A stretch of 64,000 nt of DNA from Martinezella dioscoreae (GCF_009176305.1 NZ_BLAJ01000002.1:310001-374000); one strand, 5' to 3'; positions 17,749 through 27,292 are shown, counted from the stretch's first letter. The notes: generated by a model not told the origin, from the letters alone. Numbers and translations are program-made.

Positions 17749-18776
17749 CAGCGTGCCTCCTTGCGGCGTTGGCGCGGGTCGATCATCGAGATCAGGACAT
17801 CCACCACCAGGTTCGCAACGATGAAAAACAGGCCGGCGACCAGCACCACGGCGGTCACGGCATTGAGGTCCTTTTGCAGGATGGCGTTCAGCCCGTAGGA
17901 GGCGAAGCCGCCCCATGCGAACACCATCTCGATGACGAAGGCATTGCCGATCAGCGACGCGAATTCGAGGCCCATGATCGTCAACGGCGCGATCGACGAC
18001 AGCTTGAGAAGGTAGCGGAAAATGATGACCCGCTCCGGCACACCGAAACTCTGCAGGGTCAGAACGTGATCCTTGCGCTGGTTCTCCAGCATGGAGGAAC
18101 GAGTGATGCGGGTAATCTGGCCGATGCCGGCCATGGCAAGCGCGAAAGCCGGCAGCACAAGATGCTGAAGCGCATCGACAAACACATCCAGACGTCCCGC
18201 CAGCAGGCCGTCGATCAACAGAAATCCGGTCGGTCCGGGCTGAAAGCTCAGAGAATGATCAAGCCGGCCGATGATCGGCCAATTCGGCAGACAGCGCGCG
18301 GCAAGCAATTGCAGGCTTATCGCAAACAGGAAACTCGGAATGGTCACACCGGTCAAGGACAGGATGCGGCCGATATGATCCAGCGCACGATCCCTAAAAT
18401 GTGCGGTGACGACACCGAGCGGAATGGCCACCACGAACATGAAGACCACGGAGACGAGAACCAGTTCCACGGTGGCGGGCACCGTCTGTTCCAGATCGGT
18501 CGTGACGGGACGTTGCGAGACCAGCGACATGCCCAGATCGCCTTGCAGCGCCTTGCCGACATAGTCGACGTATTGAACCAGAAGCGGCTTGTCCAACCCC
18601 ATCTGCACACGCAGCGCATCGACCTGCTCCTGCATTGCCGCCGGGCCGAGAGCCATGCGCGCGGGGTCTCCTGGCACGACGCGCGCCAGAGCGAAAATCA
18701 TGATGGAAAGCGCGATCATGACCAGAACGAAGATGCCAAGCCGCGTCAGGATCGCGACCAACGGATGTTGCTGCAT
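17748..18776 (-). CDS. ABC transporter permease, DppB/OppB type
   Basis: A 342-residue inner-membrane permease and the first gene of the operon. It has the DppB-type first membrane helix, the VPGDPARMALG segment after it, six hydrophobic segments in all, and the coupling stretch TRSSMLENQRKDHVLTLQSFG near the C-terminal half. It is divergent from the LuxR-type regulator, with 137 bases between them. The operon probably reads through the ATPase, HyuA-DUF917, binding protein and DUF917-HyuA genes. Confidence 0.92.
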   Translation of the reverse strand: MQQHPLVAILTRLGIFVLVMIALSIMIFALARVVPGDPARMALGPAAMQEQVDALRVQMGLDKPLLVQYVDYVGKALQGDLGMSLVSQRPVTTDLEQTVPATVELVLVSVVFMFVVAIPLGVVTAHFRDRALDHIGRILSLTGVTIPSFLFAISLQLLAARCLPNWPIIGRLDHSLSFQPGPTGFLLIDGLLAGRLDVFVDALQHLVLPAFALAMAGIGQITRITRSSMLENQRKDHVLTLQSFGVPERVIIFRYLLKLSSIAPLTIMGLEFASLIGNAFVIEMVFAWGGFASYGLNAILQKDLNAVTAVVLVAGLFFIVANLVVDVLISMIDPRQRRKEAR

Positions 18777-18852
18777 CGACGGGAGTTTCCTTGTTCGTCA
18801 GCTAACTGACAAACAACAGTCCTCATCTGCGGACGATGGACAACCGGCTGGA

Positions 18853-18880
18853 GGTATAGTTTTTCAGCCTTATGGTATAG
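18853..18880. promoter_or_regulatory. Direct repeats GGTATAG in the divergent transporter/LuxR promoter
   Basis: GGTATAG occurs at 18853-18859 and again at 18874-18880, exactly 21 bases apart (two helical turns), each followed by a T-rich stretch. MalT-type regulators bind direct repeats cooperatively, so these are candidate activator boxes for the adjacent regulator. The pairing of site and protein is inference. Confidence 0.45.
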
Positions 18881-18913
18881 GTTATTTTTCAATACTCGCT
18901 TACAAACCCCCGC

Positions 18914-21268
18914 ATGCACAGACTGATTGCCCGACCTCATCTTTGCCATCGCATCGCGACGGAACACGCCGGCGTCATCTTCCTGCGTGCCCCCGCGGGC
19001 GCCGGAAAGAGCACAGTTCTGTCCATGGCTGCAAAGGCGATAGGCAAGGAGGTTTGCAACCTGCAGCAACCGCGCATGAGCGACGTGAGGGATGGATGGC
19101 TCTTATGGGATATACCGGTTTCCGCTCGATCGGCTCGTCTTTCCGCTCAGCTCATAGAGACCGTCGAGGTTCTGGTCATCGCCTGCCGTCCCGATCAGCG
19201 CATCAGCGGGCTGGCGCGGCTCATCCTGCATCGAGGTGCGGTGACGCTCGACGCCGGCGATCTAACATTTTCCGTTGAGGAATTGGGGGAACTGCCAGTC
19301 GAAGAAGCCAGCCGGTTAGTCAGGGATTATGCCGGCTGGCCGGTTTTCCTGCCGCTGACACGCCAAAAGGATCCTCGCCTATCCATCGACTATCTGCGCG
19401 AGAATTTCCTCGGCCACCTTTCGCCGGGACAGACCGCGCTGCTTTCCATCTGGCTCGAAACGCGATCTCCTGTCACCGTCGAGGAGTGGACGGGCCTTTT
19501 GCCACCACGCCTGATCGAGGCACCGGACGAACATCAGGAACTGCTGACACTCTTGACGGGCGCCGTCAGCGAACGCCTGGCAACCTTCGAAACCACCGTC
19601 GCCGTGATCGAGGTAGCCTCCGCTTACGAGCAGGCGGGACGTGCGCTTGCCGCCATGTCGCTGCTCCTCGACCATGGGCACGAGGCCCATGCGGCGCAGA
19701 TTCTGGAGCGTGCCCGGGGTCTGGAGCTGATCTATCGAAACAGCCTCGGGACCTTTCGCGATATCATCATGCGCTTTTCCCACGAGATGATCGCGACCAA
19801 TGAAGTCGTGCTTTTTGCCATGGCTCGCACGCTCCTGAAGCTCGGAGAATTGCAGCGCGTGCGGCACCTCGTCGGCAAACATCTGGGTTCGGACTATCTC
19901 GATCCGCTGAAGGTCCTGCTGCGCGGATCGCGCTTTTCCTTCGCGGCGCGAACGTTCCGGCTCAACCTGATGATTTCCGAGGACCTGATGCCGACGGACG
20001 CAATGATTACCCGCCTCGGCGAGTTCATGGCGGATTATCCGATGGGCGATTACGGCAAGTGGGCCGCCTACTACAACGCGCTGCTGGAATTCGAGATTCG
20101 CCGCAGGAATTTCCGCGAAGCGGAAGCCGCCGCAGCCCGCGCCTTGATCTATCTCGGCCATATGGGCGGCCAGCCGCTGCTGGAATTCTTCATCCATCTG
20201 CATCAGACAGTGCTTCGACTGATGAGCGGCGATGCCCTTTTCGCGCGTCGTGCCGCCCAGGAAGCACGGCAGAAACTGGAACAGGTGCCGCACGCAGCAG
20301 AGGCTGAATTCCGTATGCTGCGGCTCGCCGAAGCCTGTATCTCCTACGAAGCCGGCCAGCCGCGCGATCTTCTCCAATTCGTTCAAAACGAATTCGATGA
20401 TTTTGCCGCCGCAGAAATCTGGCCGAGCCTGATGCAATTCGCTCTCCACTACGCATCACAGGTGCTGGCCGACCATTTTCCGATGGTGATCAGGCCCGGC
20501 TTTCTCGACGGACTCTGGATTCATCTGTCCGAGGGCCTGCAGTTTCACGCGATGATGGAGATCCGCACCGCCATCGCCTACCAGAATGCCAATCGCTGGA
20601 GCGACGCGGCGGCAACGCTGTCCGCCGTCCGAATGCGTATCGGCCGTAACTGGGTGGAAAGCGCCAACGAGGAGCTGACGCGCCTGACCCGCCGGGACGA
20701 AATTTCCTATGCCATGGCATGGCTACGCGACAGCGTGCGCCTCTCGACGCCGCGGCCCTATCTGTCACGCCAGATCGACGCGCTGATCGCAAACCCGAAA
20801 GTCACCAACCGCGAGAAAGTCGCCCTGCAGCTATGGCAAAGCTATACCGCTTACCAGCGTCGCGACAATGCTGCGACGCGCGCGCATCTTCTATCCGCGC
20901 TTGAAGGCGCAACGCGCCTTGGCTGCAACGGCGTGCTCTCCGAGGAGCGGATCTTTCTCTCGCCGCTTCTCAAGAACCAGCGCATTCGCAGCTTCATCGA
21001 AACCTCATCCGAGGTCCGCACCGCACTTTCGCTCTTTGCAAGCTCCGTGAACTCGCCACAGGCGAAAGCCCTCCAGGGCGGTCTCTCGCAGCGCGAGGTC
21101 CAGATGATTCAGCTGATCGCGAGCGGCATGTCGAACAAGCGCATTGCTCATACCCTTAATGTCTCCGAGGTGACGGTGAAGTTTCACCTCGGAAATCTGT
21201 TCCGCAAGCTGGGCTGTCATCGCCGCGCCGAAGCAATCCGGGCGGCAACCGCACTCGGCTGGCTGTGA
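18914..21268 (+). CDS. MalT-like large ATP-binding LuxR-family transcriptional activator
   Basis: A 784-residue regulator of the MalT/STAND type. The N-terminal NTPase module has Walker A APAGAGKST (P-loop 29-34), the middle is a long helical, TPR-like sensor region (about 250-680), and the C-terminal LuxR helix-turn-helix is at about 720-784 (LSQREVQMIQLIASGMSNKRIA, VSEVTVKFHLGNLF). Such proteins bind ATP and an inducer, oligomerise and activate a neighbouring operon. It is divergent from the peptide-type transporter/hydantoinase operon, which is the obvious target. No clear ribosome-binding site precedes the ATG, so the start is provisional. It is slightly shorter than MalT itself. Confidence 0.85.
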   Translation: MHRLIARPHLCHRIATEHAGVIFLRAPAGAGKSTVLSMAAKAIGKEVCNLQQPRMSDVRDGWLLWDIPVSARSARLSAQLIETVEVLVIACRPDQRISGLARLILHRGAVTLDAGDLTFSVEELGELPVEEASRLVRDYAGWPVFLPLTRQKDPRLSIDYLRENFLGHLSPGQTALLSIWLETRSPVTVEEWTGLLPPRLIEAPDEHQELLTLLTGAVSERLATFETTVAVIEVASAYEQAGRALAAMSLLLDHGHEAHAAQILERARGLELIYRNSLGTFRDIIMRFSHEMIATNEVVLFAMARTLLKLGELQRVRHLVGKHLGSDYLDPLKVLLRGSRFSFAARTFRLNLMISEDLMPTDAMITRLGEFMADYPMGDYGKWAAYYNALLEFEIRRRNFREAEAAAARALIYLGHMGGQPLLEFFIHLHQTVLRLMSGDALFARRAAQEARQKLEQVPHAAEAEFRMLRLAEACISYEAGQPRDLLQFVQNEFDDFAAAEIWPSLMQFALHYASQVLADHFPMVIRPGFLDGLWIHLSEGLQFHAMMEIRTAIAYQNANRWSDAAATLSAVRMRIGRNWVESANEELTRLTRRDEISYAMAWLRDSVRLSTPRPYLSRQIDALIANPKVTNREKVALQLWQSYTAYQRRDNAATRAHLLSALEGATRLGCNGVLSEERIFLSPLLKNQRIRSFIETSSEVRTALSLFASSVNSPQAKALQGGLSQREVQMIQLIASGMSNKRIAHTLNVSEVTVKFHLGNLFRKLGCHRRAEAIRAATALGWL

Positions 21269-21291
21269 GCATCGAGCGGATGGGTTGAACG

Positions 21292-21675
21292 TTACGACGG
21301 GCGCCTTTCGACCGATGTCTCCTCGGGCGGCTGCTTGGGCGGAACGTTGCCGTTCTGCTCGGCGCGATCGCGATGCAGCGCGGCGCGGGCGAGGAGCATG
21401 AAGGTGATCGGCGTCGTCACCGTGATGAAAATACCGATCAGCAATTCATGAATGACGAGCGTCCGTGTCGCGGTCGAAAAGAAGATCATCGACGCGATCA
21501 TGATTGCCCCGATGCCGCCGCTCGTTCCCAATGTCGGCGCATGAATGCGCTCGTAGAATGTTCCAAGCCTTAGAAAACCGATGGCGCCGATGAGCGTCAG
21601 GAAAGCGCCGATCATGAGAAGCGCACCGACGGGGATAGCGGCCCACAGAGGTATGTTTTCAAACGGCGTGCTCAT
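21292..21675 (-). CDS. phaG: Monovalent cation/H+ antiporter subunit G
   Basis: A 127-residue membrane protein of the MnhG/PhaG family with three hydrophobic segments and the family pattern GAIGFLRLGTFYERIHAPTLG. It is the last gene of the seven-subunit Mrp/Pha antiporter operon. Its start overlaps the phaF stop by four bases (ATGA). The hydrophilic C-terminal tail (about residues 105-127) is of unknown role. Rhizobial Pha systems exchange K+ or Na+ for protons and support growth at alkaline pH and under ionic stress. Confidence 0.92.
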   Translation of the reverse strand: MSTPFENIPLWAAIPVGALLMIGAFLTLIGAIGFLRLGTFYERIHAPTLGTSGGIGAIMIASMIFFSTATRTLVIHELLIGIFITVTTPITFMLLARAALHRDRAEQNGNVPPKQPPEETSVERRPS

Positions 21676-21953
21676 TCGATCACCTCTCCGCGCATCAGGA
21701 ATTTCGCCAATGCAACGGTTGCAACGAAGCCAAGCATGCCGATGACGAGCGCCGCCTCGAAATAGACGACGCGACCTGTGCCTATGCCGAAGGTCAACAA
21801 CAACAGCATCGCATTCACATAAAGCGTGTCGAGCGCGATGATGCGATCCTGCGCGCGCGGGCCGCGAAACATGCGGATGGAAGCGATCGCCATGGCCGCC
21901 ACGATCATCAGCTGCGCGGCCGCCACGGATATCTGGATGATCATGGCGCTCAT
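21672..21953 (-). CDS. phaF: Monovalent cation/H+ antiporter subunit F
   Basis: A 93-residue membrane protein of the MrpF/PhaF family with three hydrophobic segments and the conserved RMFRGPRAQDRIIALDTLYVN loop. I place the start at 21953 because it overlaps the phaE stop in the same ATGA manner seen throughout the operon; the longer frame upstream is a shadow. Four-base overlaps on both sides indicate translational coupling and balanced subunit production. Confidence 0.92.
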   Translation of the reverse strand: MSAMIIQISVAAAQLMIVAAMAIASIRMFRGPRAQDRIIALDTLYVNAMLLLLTFGIGTGRVVYFEAALVIGMLGFVATVALAKFLMRGEVIE

Positions 21954-22426
21954 GCGAATATCTCCATCAGCAGGCTCTCGTAGCGATTGGCGACCGTATC
22001 GCGCCATTGCGCCTCGTTTTCGAGATCGAGGACATGAAGCAGCACGGTGTTGTCGTTGGAATCATATTCCAGCCACGCGGACCCCGGCGTGCTGGTCAGG
22101 ATAACCGCAAGCAGCGCCAGCGGGATCTGATCCCGCACCCTGAGCTCAAGGACAACGAAGCCCGGCGTCGTCTTGCGCGAGCGTCCCCTCAGGATGATCC
22201 AGGCCACCTGGGCATTCGATTTCAAGACGTCGAAAACGACTCGGAAGAAGAGCTTGGGCAGCAAATACCATTTCCGCAGCCTCGGTTTTTCGGGCCGCAG
22301 CGATGCCATGCCCCAGGAGGCGAAAACCGCGACGATGATGCCGAGGATAAGCTGACCAAGCGTGAAGCCGTTCAGCAGCAGCCACATCAGGATCAGGCTC
22401 AACGCCAGGAGCGGATAAGGCAGCAT
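21950..22426 (-). CDS. phaE: Monovalent cation/H+ antiporter subunit E
   Basis: A 158-residue membrane protein of the MrpE/PhaE family: two N-terminal hydrophobic segments, then a soluble domain with VVLELRVRDQIPLALLA and LTSTPGSAW, the family signature. The start at 22426 overlaps the phaD stop by one base (TGATG). The coding frame upstream of this start has no homology. Confidence 0.92.
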   Translation of the reverse strand: MLPYPLLALSLILMWLLLNGFTLGQLILGIIVAVFASWGMASLRPEKPRLRKWYLLPKLFFRVVFDVLKSNAQVAWIILRGRSRKTTPGFVVLELRVRDQIPLALLAVILTSTPGSAWLEYDSNDNTVLLHVLDLENEAQWRDTVANRYESLLMEIFA

Positions 22427-24036
22427 CACAGGCCTCCCGCTTGTACGGGCGCAACGACCGCATTGCGAACCGCACCGACATAGATATTGGGGTCGCTGAG
22501 CGTGCGAATGGTCGCGTCCATATATTGCATGACGGGGCCTGCCCAAATGGTCAATGCGAGCGTCAAGGCGAGCAGGCCCATGACCGGGACTATCTCGATG
22601 ACGAGCACACGGGGAACCGTGCCCTCCAGCGAACTCCAGAATGTGCGTATGCCGGCCCTTGTCATGGCAATCAGCGCGGCTATGCCGGAGAGAATGACGA
22701 GCAGGATCAACGTCCAGACGGCGGCACTTGGCGGAATGCCGATCGCGCCGGTTCCCATCATGGCCGAGAGCATGGCGAACTTGGAGACGAAGCCGGAAAG
22801 AGGCGGCAGGCCGGCGAGCAGAATGCCGCAGGCGGCAAAGCAGATGCCGAGCATTGCCATGGTGCCGGGCATGGTCACGCCATCGCCTTCGGCCGGTTCC
22901 TTCTCCTCGGCATCGCCATAGGCCTCCATCGTGACGGCGAGTACGCTGGCGCCGGCATCCTGCCCGCGCTCGACGAGCTCGATCAGCATGAAGAAGGCGC
23001 TGATCGTCAGCGTCGAGCTGACGAGATACATCAGCGCGCCGGACGAAATGGAGCCGTCATTGATGCCGATCACCATCAGCAGCGTGCCGGATGAGACCAG
23101 CACCGAGAAGCCGGCAAGCCGGCCAAGCGCCTGCGACGCCAGGACACCGACCGTTCCGAAGATCAGAGTTGCCATCCCGCCATAGAGAAGCACGGTCGCG
23201 CCGAAGCCCGCGGAGGGGCCGGCGCTGAACAGCAGCATGGTCAACCGCAGGATGACGTAGATGCCAAGCTTGCTGAGGATCGCGAATATGCCCGCAACTG
23301 GCGCAGATGCCGCGCTATAGGCTGTCGGCAGCCAGAAGCAGAGCGGCCACATGCCGGCCTTGATGAGGAATGCGATGCCGAGCACGCCGGCGCCCGCCTG
23401 CATCAGCATGCGGCGGTCGGCCGACATTTCCGGAATGCGCACGGCAAGATCCGCCATGTTCAGCGTTCCCGCCGTGCCATAGATCAGGCTGACGCCGATG
23501 AGGAAGAGCAGCGCCGCCGCGAGGTTGACGGCTATGTAGTGCATGCCGGCCTTGACGCGCAGCGGCCCGGAGCCATGCAGCAGAAGGCCGTAGGACGCGG
23601 CCAGCATGACCTCGAAGAAGACGAAGAGGTTGAAGAGATCGCCGGTCAGGAACGCGCCGTTGACACCCATCAGCAGCAACTGGAACATGGTGTGGAAATG
23701 CGCACCGACTGCATGCCACCGCGCCAGCGAGAATATCAGCGCGGCGACGGCAACGATGGATGTCAGCAGCAGCATGAGCGCCGACAAGCCGTCGAGCACG
23801 AGCACGATGCCGAAAGGCGCGCTCCAGTTTCCCAGCAGATAGGCGCGCTCCAGCCCCGGCGATCCGCCCTCCGCGCGGAAGAGCGCAAGTGCAATGCCTG
23901 CCAGCAGGAGCGTAGCCGCCAGACTAATGAATGCCTTCAGCGTGCGCGAACGCTCGTCGATGAACACGAGCAGCGCGCCCGCAATCAGCGGAACGAGGAT
24001 CGGCGCGATGATGAGATGATGCAACCAGCCCGTCAT
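22426..24036 (-). CDS. phaD: Monovalent cation/H+ antiporter subunit D
   Basis: A 536-residue polytopic membrane protein of the complex-I ND4/ND2-like MrpD/PhaD family, with about 14 hydrophobic segments. Proton-path residues typical of the family are visible, for example lysines in FLIKAGMWPLCFWLP and ILSKLGIYVILR. It starts with a four-base overlap with phaC. Together with PhaA it is expected to form the proton and cation channels of the complex. Confidence 0.93.
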   Translation of the reverse strand: MTGWLHHLIIAPILVPLIAGALLVFIDERSRTLKAFISLAATLLLAGIALALFRAEGGSPGLERAYLLGNWSAPFGIVLVLDGLSALMLLLTSIVAVAALIFSLARWHAVGAHFHTMFQLLLMGVNGAFLTGDLFNLFVFFEVMLAASYGLLLHGSGPLRVKAGMHYIAVNLAAALLFLIGVSLIYGTAGTLNMADLAVRIPEMSADRRMLMQAGAGVLGIAFLIKAGMWPLCFWLPTAYSAASAPVAGIFAILSKLGIYVILRLTMLLFSAGPSAGFGATVLLYGGMATLIFGTVGVLASQALGRLAGFSVLVSSGTLLMVIGINDGSISSGALMYLVSSTLTISAFFMLIELVERGQDAGASVLAVTMEAYGDAEEKEPAEGDGVTMPGTMAMLGICFAACGILLAGLPPLSGFVSKFAMLSAMMGTGAIGIPPSAAVWTLILLVILSGIAALIAMTRAGIRTFWSSLEGTVPRVLVIEIVPVMGLLALTLALTIWAGPVMQYMDATIRTLSDPNIYVGAVRNAVVAPVQAGGL

Positions 24037-24371
24037 TTCCGATCGCTCCTTCCATCGACATGGTCCGTGCCGGTCAAGCCGCGCGAGGCAAGCAGCACGA
24101 CGAGGAACAGGGCCGTCGTCGCAAAACCGATAACAATCGCCGTCAGCACCAGGGCCTGGGGAACCGGATCGGCCAAGGTGCGCGTTGCCGTGCCATCACC
24201 AAGCAGCGGCGGCACGTTCGTCTTCACGCCGCCGACGCCAAAGATGAAGAGATTGACGGCATAGGAGAGCAGCGACAGCCCGATGATGATCTGATAGGTG
24301 CGTGGACGCAGGATCAGCCAGACGCCGCAGGCTGTCATCACACCGATCGCAATGGACAAGATGAGTTCCAT
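24033..24371 (-). CDS. phaC: Monovalent cation/H+ antiporter subunit C
   Basis: A 112-residue membrane protein of the NuoK-like MrpC/PhaC family with three hydrophobic segments and the motif LLSYAVNLFIFGVG followed by PVPQALVLTAIVIGFATTA. The ATG at 24371 overlaps the phaAB stop (TGATG) and has GGGGGA upstream; an in-frame TTG directly before it is less likely. The name here means the antiporter subunit and not polyhydroxyalkanoate synthase. Confidence 0.93.
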   Translation of the reverse strand: MELILSIAIGVMTACGVWLILRPRTYQIIIGLSLLSYAVNLFIFGVGGVKTNVPPLLGDGTATRTLADPVPQALVLTAIVIGFATTALFLVVLLASRGLTGTDHVDGRSDRK

Positions 24372-27292
24372 CAATCCCCCTTTGCCTTGTCGGCATCAAG
24401 CGCACGCAAGCGGTTGATACGGATCGACTGGTGCGCAAGCGCGACGAGGATCAGAACCGTGGATCCCACGACAAGCAGGAAAACGCCGAGATCGAAGAGC
24501 AGTGCGCTTGCCGCCGGAACCTTGCCGATCAACGGCACGTCGAGATACTGGAAATGCGAGGTGAGGAACGGATAGCCGAAGAACCAGGCGCCGATACCCG
24601 TCGCCGTTGCGATCAGAAGCCCGGCGCCCATCCACCGCAGCGGCAGGATGCGAATGCGATCCTCCGCCCAGCGCGTACCGCCGGCCAGATATTGCAGCAG
24701 GAAGGCGATCGAGAGCGTCAAGCCGGCCGAGAAGCCGCCCCCTGGCGCATCATGCCCCCGCATGAAGATATAGACCGACAGGGCGATCACGAAAGGGAAC
24801 ATCCACTGCATGATGACGGAGGGCACCAGCAAATAGTCGCGCACGGTATCGCCGGCTGAACGCTCTGGCCGTTCCTCGTCGAAACGGTTCTGGATTCGCT
24901 GCTGCTCCGGCATTTCCATGCTGTCGGGCGCCGGTCGGAAACGACGCATCAGCGCATAGACCGTCAAGGCGACGACGCCGAGAACGGCGATTTCGCCCAA
25001 CGTATCAAAGCCTCGGAAATCCACGAGGATGACGTTGACGACGTTGCGCCCGCCACCCTTCGAATAGGCGTTTTCGAGGAAATAATTCGCGATGGCATCG
25101 GGCACGGGCATGGTCATGACGGCGTAGGAAATGAACATCATGCCGACGCCGCAGATGACGGCAAGTGCCAGATCGCGGAAGCGGCGGAAACGGGCGCGCA
25201 AATCGACCGTATCGTCGATCCCTTCCGTCCGCTTCGGCAGCCAGCGCAAACCCAGCAGGATGAGAACCGTCGTGACGATCTCAACGAGAAGCTGGGTAAT
25301 CGCAAGGTCCGGTGCCGACAGCCATATGAACGTCATGCAGACGATCAACCCGACACCGCCCAGCATCACCAAAGCGGCAAGCCGATGATATTTGGCAAAG
25401 AAGGCGGTGCCGATCGCCAGACAAATACCGATCGCCCAGACCGCGGCGAAGACCGGATCAGCACCCAGAAAGGAAAAATGCTTCGCTTCGAAACCGGACA
25501 GGTAAAGCGGCAGCAGGCCGGCAGCAAACCCTGTCACGACGACCCAGCGAAGCTGCGGCTGGAGCTTGCGCGTGCCGATCCGCTTTTCGGCCGTTCTCGC
25601 CCAATGCCAGGAGACTTCGACCAGCACCCGCTCGAAAATTCGCTGCCCTTTCAGGCGGCGGAAGATGGGTGGGCCGTCATCACATCGCGACAGATAATCC
25701 TTGAAGGCGAAATAGAACACCGTGCCGCCAACCAATGCGACAATGCTCATGATAACGGGCAGATTGAAGCCGTGCCAGAGCGAGAGGCTGTATTGCGGCG
25801 TATCGGCGTTGAGGACGCTGACAACGGCCGCATGCAGGAAGGGTGCCACCGAAAGCGCCGGAACGATGCCGACGACCAAGCATACCACGACCAGAAGCTC
25901 GATCGGGAAGCGCATCCAGCGCGGCGGCTCGTGCGGCTTGGCGATCGGCAGATCGGTCGGCGCGGGGCCAAAGAACACCGTCTGAATGAAGCGCAGCGAA
26001 TAGGCAACGCTGAAGGCGCTCGCCAGCGTCGCCACATAGGGAAGCATGCGATCGAGGATGGAATCGGCATGGGTCTCGATCGCTTCGGCGAAGAACATTT
26101 CCTTCGACAGGAAGCCATTGAGCAGCGGAACACCGGCCATGGCGGCACTCGCAACGATCGCAAGCGCGCCGGTGAACGGCATATAGCGGAACAGGCCGCT
26201 CAAGCGGCGCATGTCGCGTGTGCCGGTCTCGTGATCGATGATGCCGGCCGCCATGAACAGGGAGGCCTTGAAAGTCGCGTGATTCAGCATGTGGAAGATG
26301 GCGGCGACCGTCGCAAGCGGGCTGCCGAGGCTGAGCAAGGTGGTGATGAGACCGAGATGACTGATCGTCGAATAAGCGAGCAGCCCTTTGAGATCCTGCT
26401 GGAACATTGCGAAATAGGCGCCGAGCAGCAGCGTGATGATACCGGCGGCCCCGACGATGTAGAACCACTCGTTAGTGCCGGCGAGAACGGGCCAGAAGCG
26501 TGCCAGCAGGAAGACGCCGGCCTTCACCAGCGTCGCCGAATGCAGATAGGCGGAGACGGGAGTCGGCGCCGCCATTGCGTTCGGAAGCCAGAAATGGAAG
26601 GGAAACTGCGCGCTCTTCGTCAGCGCGCCGAGCAGGATCAGTATCAGCGCAGGCAGATAGAGCGGATGGTTACGGATGATATCGCCCGATGCCAGGATCT
26701 TGTCCAGATCGTAGCTGCCGACGATATGGCCGAGCAGGATCAGCCCGATCAGCAGGCAGAACCCACCGATCCCCGTGATCGTCAGCGCCATGCGGGCGCC
26801 GTCGCGGGCGGCGGCGGTGTTGTGCCAATAGCTGATCAGCAGGAAGGAGAAGATGCTGGTCAGCTCCCAGAAGATCGAGAGCAGAATGACATTGCCCGAA
26901 AGCACGATGCCAAGCATCGCCCCCATGAAGGCGAGCAGGAAAGAGAAGAAGCGAGGAACCGGGTCCTCTTCCGACATGTAGTAGCGGGCATAGACGATGA
27001 CGAGAAAGCCGATGGCGGTGATGACAAGCGAAAACAGCCAGGCAAAACCATCCAGCCTGAGGCTGAAATCAAGCCCGAGCTGCGGCAGCCATTCTATGCT
27101 ATAGCGGACGACGCCGCCGTCCTTGACGGCAGGATAGAAGCTTACGGAAATCAAGAGCGCCAGAAATGTGACAGTCCCGGCGATCCAGGCCGGGCCACGC
27201 CGCGACTGTGTGCGCAAGAGGCATACGGAAAGAAGACTTCCGATAAACGGCAGAGCTAAAAGTGCTAGAATAAAAACAGGCTCGCCAGTTAT
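24371..27292 (-). CDS. phaAB: Fused monovalent cation/H+ antiporter subunits A and B
   Basis: A very large membrane protein joining an ND5-like MrpA part (about the first 770 residues) and a MrpB part (about the last 170, with MRGHDAPGGGFSAGL). Proton-channel segments such as TKSAQFPFHFWLPNAMAAP and ATLVKAGVFLLAR are intact. The fused AB arrangement is typical of rhizobial pha operons. The N-terminus is a problem: the first in-frame TTG is at 27217 (948 residues), but family-like hydrophobic sequence (FILALLALPFIGSLL) continues in frame up to about 27292, where an ATA codon sits in the position expected for the start. I give the longer extent as likely; the true initiation codon is unresolved. 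Confidence 0.85.
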   Translation of the reverse strand: MTGEPVFILALLALPFIGSLLSVCLLRTQSRRGPAWIAGTVTFLALLISVSFYPAVKDGGVVRYSIEWLPQLGLDFSLRLDGFAWLFSLVITAIGFLVIVYARYYMSEEDPVPRFFSFLLAFMGAMLGIVLSGNVILLSIFWELTSIFSFLLISYWHNTAAARDGARMALTITGIGGFCLLIGLILLGHIVGSYDLDKILASGDIIRNHPLYLPALILILLGALTKSAQFPFHFWLPNAMAAPTPVSAYLHSATLVKAGVFLLARFWPVLAGTNEWFYIVGAAGIITLLLGAYFAMFQQDLKGLLAYSTISHLGLITTLLSLGSPLATVAAIFHMLNHATFKASLFMAAGIIDHETGTRDMRRLSGLFRYMPFTGALAIVASAAMAGVPLLNGFLSKEMFFAEAIETHADSILDRMLPYVATLASAFSVAYSLRFIQTVFFGPAPTDLPIAKPHEPPRWMRFPIELLVVVCLVVGIVPALSVAPFLHAAVVSVLNADTPQYSLSLWHGFNLPVIMSIVALVGGTVFYFAFKDYLSRCDDGPPIFRRLKGQRIFERVLVEVSWHWARTAEKRIGTRKLQPQLRWVVVTGFAAGLLPLYLSGFEAKHFSFLGADPVFAAVWAIGICLAIGTAFFAKYHRLAALVMLGGVGLIVCMTFIWLSAPDLAITQLLVEIVTTVLILLGLRWLPKRTEGIDDTVDLRARFRRFRDLALAVICGVGMMFISYAVMTMPVPDAIANYFLENAYSKGGGRNVVNVILVDFRGFDTLGEIAVLGVVALTVYALMRRFRPAPDSMEMPEQQRIQNRFDEERPERSAGDTVRDYLLVPSVIMQWMFPFVIALSVYIFMRGHDAPGGGFSAGLTLSIAFLLQYLAGGTRWAEDRIRILPLRWMGAGLLIATATGIGAWFFGYPFLTSHFQYLDVPLIGKVPAASALLFDLGVFLLVVGSTVLILVALAHQSIRINRLRALDADKAKGD

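Noticed and set aside
25385..27259. Open frame of 624 codons on the plus strand opposite phaAB
   Set aside because: Composition is the typical Arg/Asp/Gln-rich shadow of a hydrophobic gene on the other strand; no domain is recognisable.
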